Shown piece after piece: positions 59,862-64,000 of a stretch of DNA of 64,000 bases. How positions within the stretch are numbered: the first letter of the stretch is position 1; each line of letters starts with the position of its first letter. A model generated the notes under the pieces. That model worked only from the letters and a program-made list of their open reading frames with translations. It was not told the origin of the DNA and did not search any database. Source of the stretch: Lineus longissimus (lineage: Eukaryota > Nemertea > Pilidiophora > Heteronemertea > Lineidae). Location of the stretch: NCBI RefSeq assembly GCF_910592395.1, contig NC_088322.1:7435431-7499430 (forward strand), read 5' to 3'. A program made the translations under genes and the position numbers.

Positions 59862-60575
59862 CTTTTTCCTAAAACACTAATTGAATTTCAAAAGTTGCCT
59901 GTTCCAAGAACACTAATACATTGATTTCAAAAGTTGCCTGTTCCTAAAACCCTTAGGGCCGAATTTACAAAGGGTGTTTAGCTTAAAACAGCGTTTAATG
60001 TCTGAATAGACAGAGTCAGGGCCTTGCAGGGTTTCTTCATGAAAACCGCATTAGGCCCTGAAACTGATTATGTAGAACTTACACGCGTCTAACTCTTAAA
60101 CACCCTTCGTAAATTCGGCCCTAATTGAATTTCAAAAGTTGCCTGTTCCAAGAACACTTGTACATTGATTTCAAAAGTTGCCTGTTCCTTAAAACACTAA
60201 TTGAATTTCAAAAGTTGCCTGTTCCGAAAACACTAATTGAATTTTAAAAGTTGCCTGTTCTTAAAACACTAATTGAATTTCAAAAGTTGCCTGTTCCAAA
60301 AACACTAATTGAATTTCAAAAGTTGCCTGTTCCTAAAACACTAATTGAATTTCAAAAGTTACCTGTTCCAAGAACACTGATTGAATTTCAAAAGTTGCCT
60401 GTTCCTAAAACACTAATACATTGATTTCAAAAGTTGCCTGTTCCAAGAACACTAATACATTGATCAAAAGTTGCCTGTTCCAAGAACACTAATACATTGA
60501 TTTCAAAAGTTGCCTGTTCCTTAAACACTAATATACTCATTTCAAAAGTTGCCTGTTCCAAAAACACTAATTGAA
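59862..60575. repeat. 36-bp minisatellite
   Basis: Repeated AACACTAATTGAATTTCAAA then AGTTGCCTGTTCC, with variants ATACATTGATTTCAAA. Interrupted by a MITE at 59,956-60,121. Confidence 0.95.
59956..60121. mobile_element. 166-bp MITE with TA target duplication
   Basis: Terminal inverted repeats GGGCCGAATTTACAAAGGGT and the complement of CACCCTTCGTAAATTCGGCC, flanked by TA on each side (59,954-59,955 and 60,122-60,123). It lies inside the 36-bp minisatellite, so the empty site can be read from neighbouring units. Tc1/mariner-type by target preference. Confidence 0.9.
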
Positions 60576-63500
60576 AGTCTAAGGATAAAATAATGTCTGC
60601 ATGTTAGTCCGTAAGAGACATTGTTCCTGATGTTAGAAGAAACTTTTAAGTCGTTAATTTTTTCAAATCCTTTAAAATGCGTCCCTTGGTGAGCATCAGC
60701 AAATCGCTTGGGGTATATATAGTTGCATTGGCGATGTTCTTCTCCTGTGTGTGCTTCAGGATTTAGGCCTGGCTTACCATACAAAGTGCTTGTGTTTGTA
60801 TTCTGTGCAGGTGTATAGAATATGGCTGTATCATAAACCAAAATATTTATACAATAGTGCCAAAGCTTCTTCAAGGATAATGTTCTACATCATACATGTA
60901 TATCATCTGGATTATGCCCTGTTGATGTCTGTATACAACTTTATTCCTGGGTCCCAACACCTATAAATTTTGAAGAAAGAAAGCAAGATGAAAAAAACAT
61001 TCTATCCCAAATTCATGTTTTGATTTTGAAAGAACTACATCAAACTTCAAAACAAAACCATATATAAATGAATTTGGTTTGTAAAACTGCCCCTCATTGC
61101 CAGCGGCCACTTCTTCTATCTCAAATGTCAGCTGCATCTTTCCTTGAAAGTTGTTTTTGAAATATACACATTGATTATTCTTATGTAGATGGGTCTCCAC
61201 TGCCTCACTTTGCAAATCCAATACCATCTCCACACTCAAGAGAGTAACAAACCAAACACGCTGGAACCTGGATTTAAGCCAGTTCGAATAACCCGATTCA
61301 ACTCCTTCGTTGATGCACTGTGTTCATTGCAGACCTACATGTAATAACTTGAGCTCTTGCCAAGTGAGTTTTTAAAAGTTAATGATTTAGTGTCAGGGGC
61401 TAGTGTTCAGAAGAGACCAATGTGTGAGAGGACAAAAATCCCGAAAATTGACTGGCAGAATTCTTGTTGTTGCTGGTGTAAACCGCTTATTAACGGATTC
61501 GGTATCAACAGATGTGAATGAGCAAATAACACATCACAGTAAAGACCTCTGAGATTTGACGCACCAGCTTGTAGCCGAACTGGAGCCTGTTGGATGCAAA
61601 TGTGTATGATGAGAATTTATACGGTTGAGCTCGGAGGAGTTTGATAGCCCATTTCAAACCTTGGTACCAGGCAAAATATTTGGCTTAACTATGTCCCATT
61701 CTAAAGTAACATCCCTTGCCGCGTGCAACATTCGTGGAGAACTTGCATTTATAATAGTGCCAGAGGTATATTGTGCTTGAGTTCTTGTACAATTCTGGAA
61801 TGAAAGTTCTGCGAAAGGCCCCACTGCAAAATTGAAGAAAGGGATGAAGCAGCTAGTTTCCAGAATGAATAACTGAGCAGAAGTTGTGCGTAGCAATAGC
61901 TATTTTACTTAAAAACAGTACAGTAGATAAAAGTTGCTTCCGATAACGGGCAGCGCTGTTAATTCATGGTGATGCTGATGTCAGTTCATATCAATCAAAA
62001 GAATGTTTGAACTGACTGACCTACAATTTTTTGTGTTAGAATAAATGTTGATTGTAATTGCTTTGCTAAAAACCAGGTCAAAATGCTTTTTCAAATATGA
62101 CATTGAAGAGATCCATTCGTGGCACAAGTCTTTATTTTGACAGGCTGAATGTGGTAAAAATAACTAAATTAGTGATTACTTCTTATGCAGCTCATTGGCT
62201 ACATAATCAACTACCTGAGGGGAACTCTAAACTGCTAACATTTATTAATGGAAGCTTAATATTCCCACCTTAGATTTAACCAGGCTGTTCAAAACTCCCC
62301 ATTGTTATAAGCGTTTCGCCATAGGTTTCCTCTAAGATAATTCTGCTGAGATATTGCACACACAGATGTGAACCAAAATTTATTGTGTGCATCAAGGAAA
62401 CTCATCAATATCTATACACACTCCTTGTCTAATATATTCAAATTGGCAATATTTTCATTCAGAGTAACACAGTTGGGGGCGTGCATCTCTAATGAGAGAT
62501 TCTCCTCCCTATTGTTGCCCATGAATTGCCTGCTCCCATCCTGATGCTGGGAGATATTCATCCGATATGAGAGGCTGGGTTCCCATTGTTCCTGTATCAT
62601 CTGTGACCAAGTACAACCATGTCAAATTTTGATAATAATGGTGAGTTTTGAGTGGTCCAGGAAAACCTAAAAATGTAAGACGGCAAAGAAATTCTTGGTC
62701 ATTAATCAGAGCAGTTTCGTGGACGTCAGCTGGTGGCTTAGCATTCAACTATTATTTTCATCCCATGAATAGCATAATACCATGTTTAGCATTATTCGAG
62801 ATGTATCGTATTGAACACTGTAAATCATTTGTCTCCATCGTCCTTGTGAATTTCCGGCCCTTTTTCGAACAACAAACATTTAATTTAGTCAAGTATGCAT
62901 ACTTGATTAAGTGCTTATTCAAATCTTTTTGTTTGCCTCGGCTGAAGTATTTTCACCTCACAACTGACAGATTGTCAGTTACACCCTTTCAGGAAAGATG
63001 GCTCTGTAGGTCAATGTTGCATCTTCTTAGTCTTTAGGGTTTGCGCGTCACTTGGAGAATTTGTATCTCTAGGGAGTTTTCGCTTTTCCAAGACAAGGTG
63101 AGATTTTTACATTTTTACGCATTTCTAAAAAAAATGTGCTTGGTGCCAGTTGGGTTTATTGGCCTAGTGCCTCCGTCTCCGGCCCGATATCCAGAGCCAG
63201 CTTGATTGGTTAACCACAGTGGCCCCTGGCCATTTTATTCAGTTAGTACCATTCATTTAAAAAAATTCATTGCAGTCTTTGCAGGATGTTACTAAGTATG
63301 GTGTAGAGGAACATCGGTAGTTGATGGATTTACGGATTGTTAGAACCACAGAACCTCAAATCGATAAAGGTAGGTTCCTTTCTGTAATTAACTGTTTGTG
63401 GTTCGGCCATTTTCTTGTCACCCTTTCCACAGATAACTGGAGTGTACAATCTTATAAAAGTATTAAACAACTACATGTTTAAACAAACTATAGAGAAACC

Positions 63501-63659
63501 TTTTCAAACAATCTTTGATCCACAATCTACTTGAAGTTGTTCATGTTTTCCAATATCGATGATTGATATTTGAGTGATATTTAAAAACGATTATGATGAT
63601 TTATTTTTAAAAACAATTGATTAGTATGTCATGTAAATATTTGTATGACTTCAAAATGG
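60576..63659. other. No gene recognised
   Basis: About 3 kb of host sequence. ORFs of up to 129 codons (62,648-63,037) show no domains. A segment at about 63,150-63,260 (TTGGTGCCAGTTGGGTTTATTG, TGGCCCCTGGCCATTTTATT) resembles the edge of the 1.15-kb repeat family but is too diverged to call. Confidence 0.45.
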
Positions 63660-64000
63660 TTGTGGTATTTTTGGCTCACTGTACGGGAGTCTATACGATA
63701 CCGCTGTGTCCATTGTCCGTCGTCGTCTTTTCGGCTCACTGTACGGGAGTCTATACAATACCACTGTGTCCATCATCTGTCGTCTTTTTGGGTCACTGTA
63801 CGGGAGTCTATACAATACTGCTGTGTCCGTCGTCCGTTGTCGTCTTTTTGGCTCACTGTACGGGAGTCTATACAATACTGTTGTGTCCATCGTCTGTCGT
63901 CGTCTTTTTGGCTCACTGTACGGGAGTCTATACAATACTGCTGTGTCCATCGTCTGTCGTCGTCTTTTTGGCTCACTGTACGGGAGTCTATACAAATTAC
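63660..64000. repeat. 60-bp minisatellite running off the window
   Basis: About six units containing GGCTCACTGTACGGGAGTC, then TATACAATACTGCTGTGTCC and a GTCGTCGTCTTTTT spacer. The spacing is about 60 bases, so ORFs on the minus strand are artefacts. The array continues past the last base. Confidence 0.95.

Noticed and set aside
63651-63995. 114-codon repetitive ORF containing YRLPYSEPKRR
   Set aside because: Translation of the 60-bp minisatellite; no start or splice context.

Overview
The window is animal nuclear DNA, probably from a marine lophotrochozoan-like invertebrate. It shows spliced genes with GT-AG introns, tRNA-derived SINEs, TA-flanked foldback MITEs, several satellites, and a multi-exon WAC orthologue. 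I cannot fix the species from the sequence.

The left 28 kb is two head-to-tail copies of an endogenous Polinton/adintovirus-like (midsize eukaryotic linear dsDNA virus) element. Copy A runs from before base 1 to about 14,727. Copy B runs from 14,728 to 27,972. All virion-type genes lie on the minus strand, in the same order in both copies: adenain-like cysteine protease, capsid protein of the F54H12.2-like family, basic pX/core-like protein, a conserved gene split by an internal duplication, a small protein with a hydrophobic tail, an A32/FtsK-type packaging ATPase, and the 3' two thirds of a DDE integrase with a chromo-like tail. In copy A the protease, capsid, pX-like and 183-aa genes are open. 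The ATPase, the conserved split gene and the integrase are broken. Copy B lacks the protease and is damaged in nearly every gene, at different sites. No DNA polymerase B is visible.

Where a replication module would be expected (about 7.0-12.1 kb, repeated at 21.0-25.7 kb) the element carries an unrecognised spliced locus. It has short 5' exons, a 258-codon ORF, then a predicted six-exon gene of 939 codons. All its introns are phase 0, and its middle exons are tandem duplicates of one another, four in copy A and three in copy B. Its stop codon is followed at once, in the same frame, by the integrase remnant. This is the most unusual thing in the window.

Both element copies end with an inverted, internally deleted piece of their own left side (capsid C-terminus plus protease), bracketed by a short direct repeat (R). 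The last R abuts a 2.8-kb complex satellite (27,973-30,760).

The rest is host DNA. From 39.6 to 46.7 kb, minus strand, lie ten exons of WAC, the WW-domain adaptor that links RNA polymerase II to RNF20/40 H2B ubiquitination; the final exon was not found. Around it are an inverted pair of 1.15-kb repeats (36.6-37.7 and 50.6-51.8 kb), SINEs, MITEs, a 175-bp satellite, 36-bp minisatellites, foldback arrays, and long stretches with no recognisable gene.
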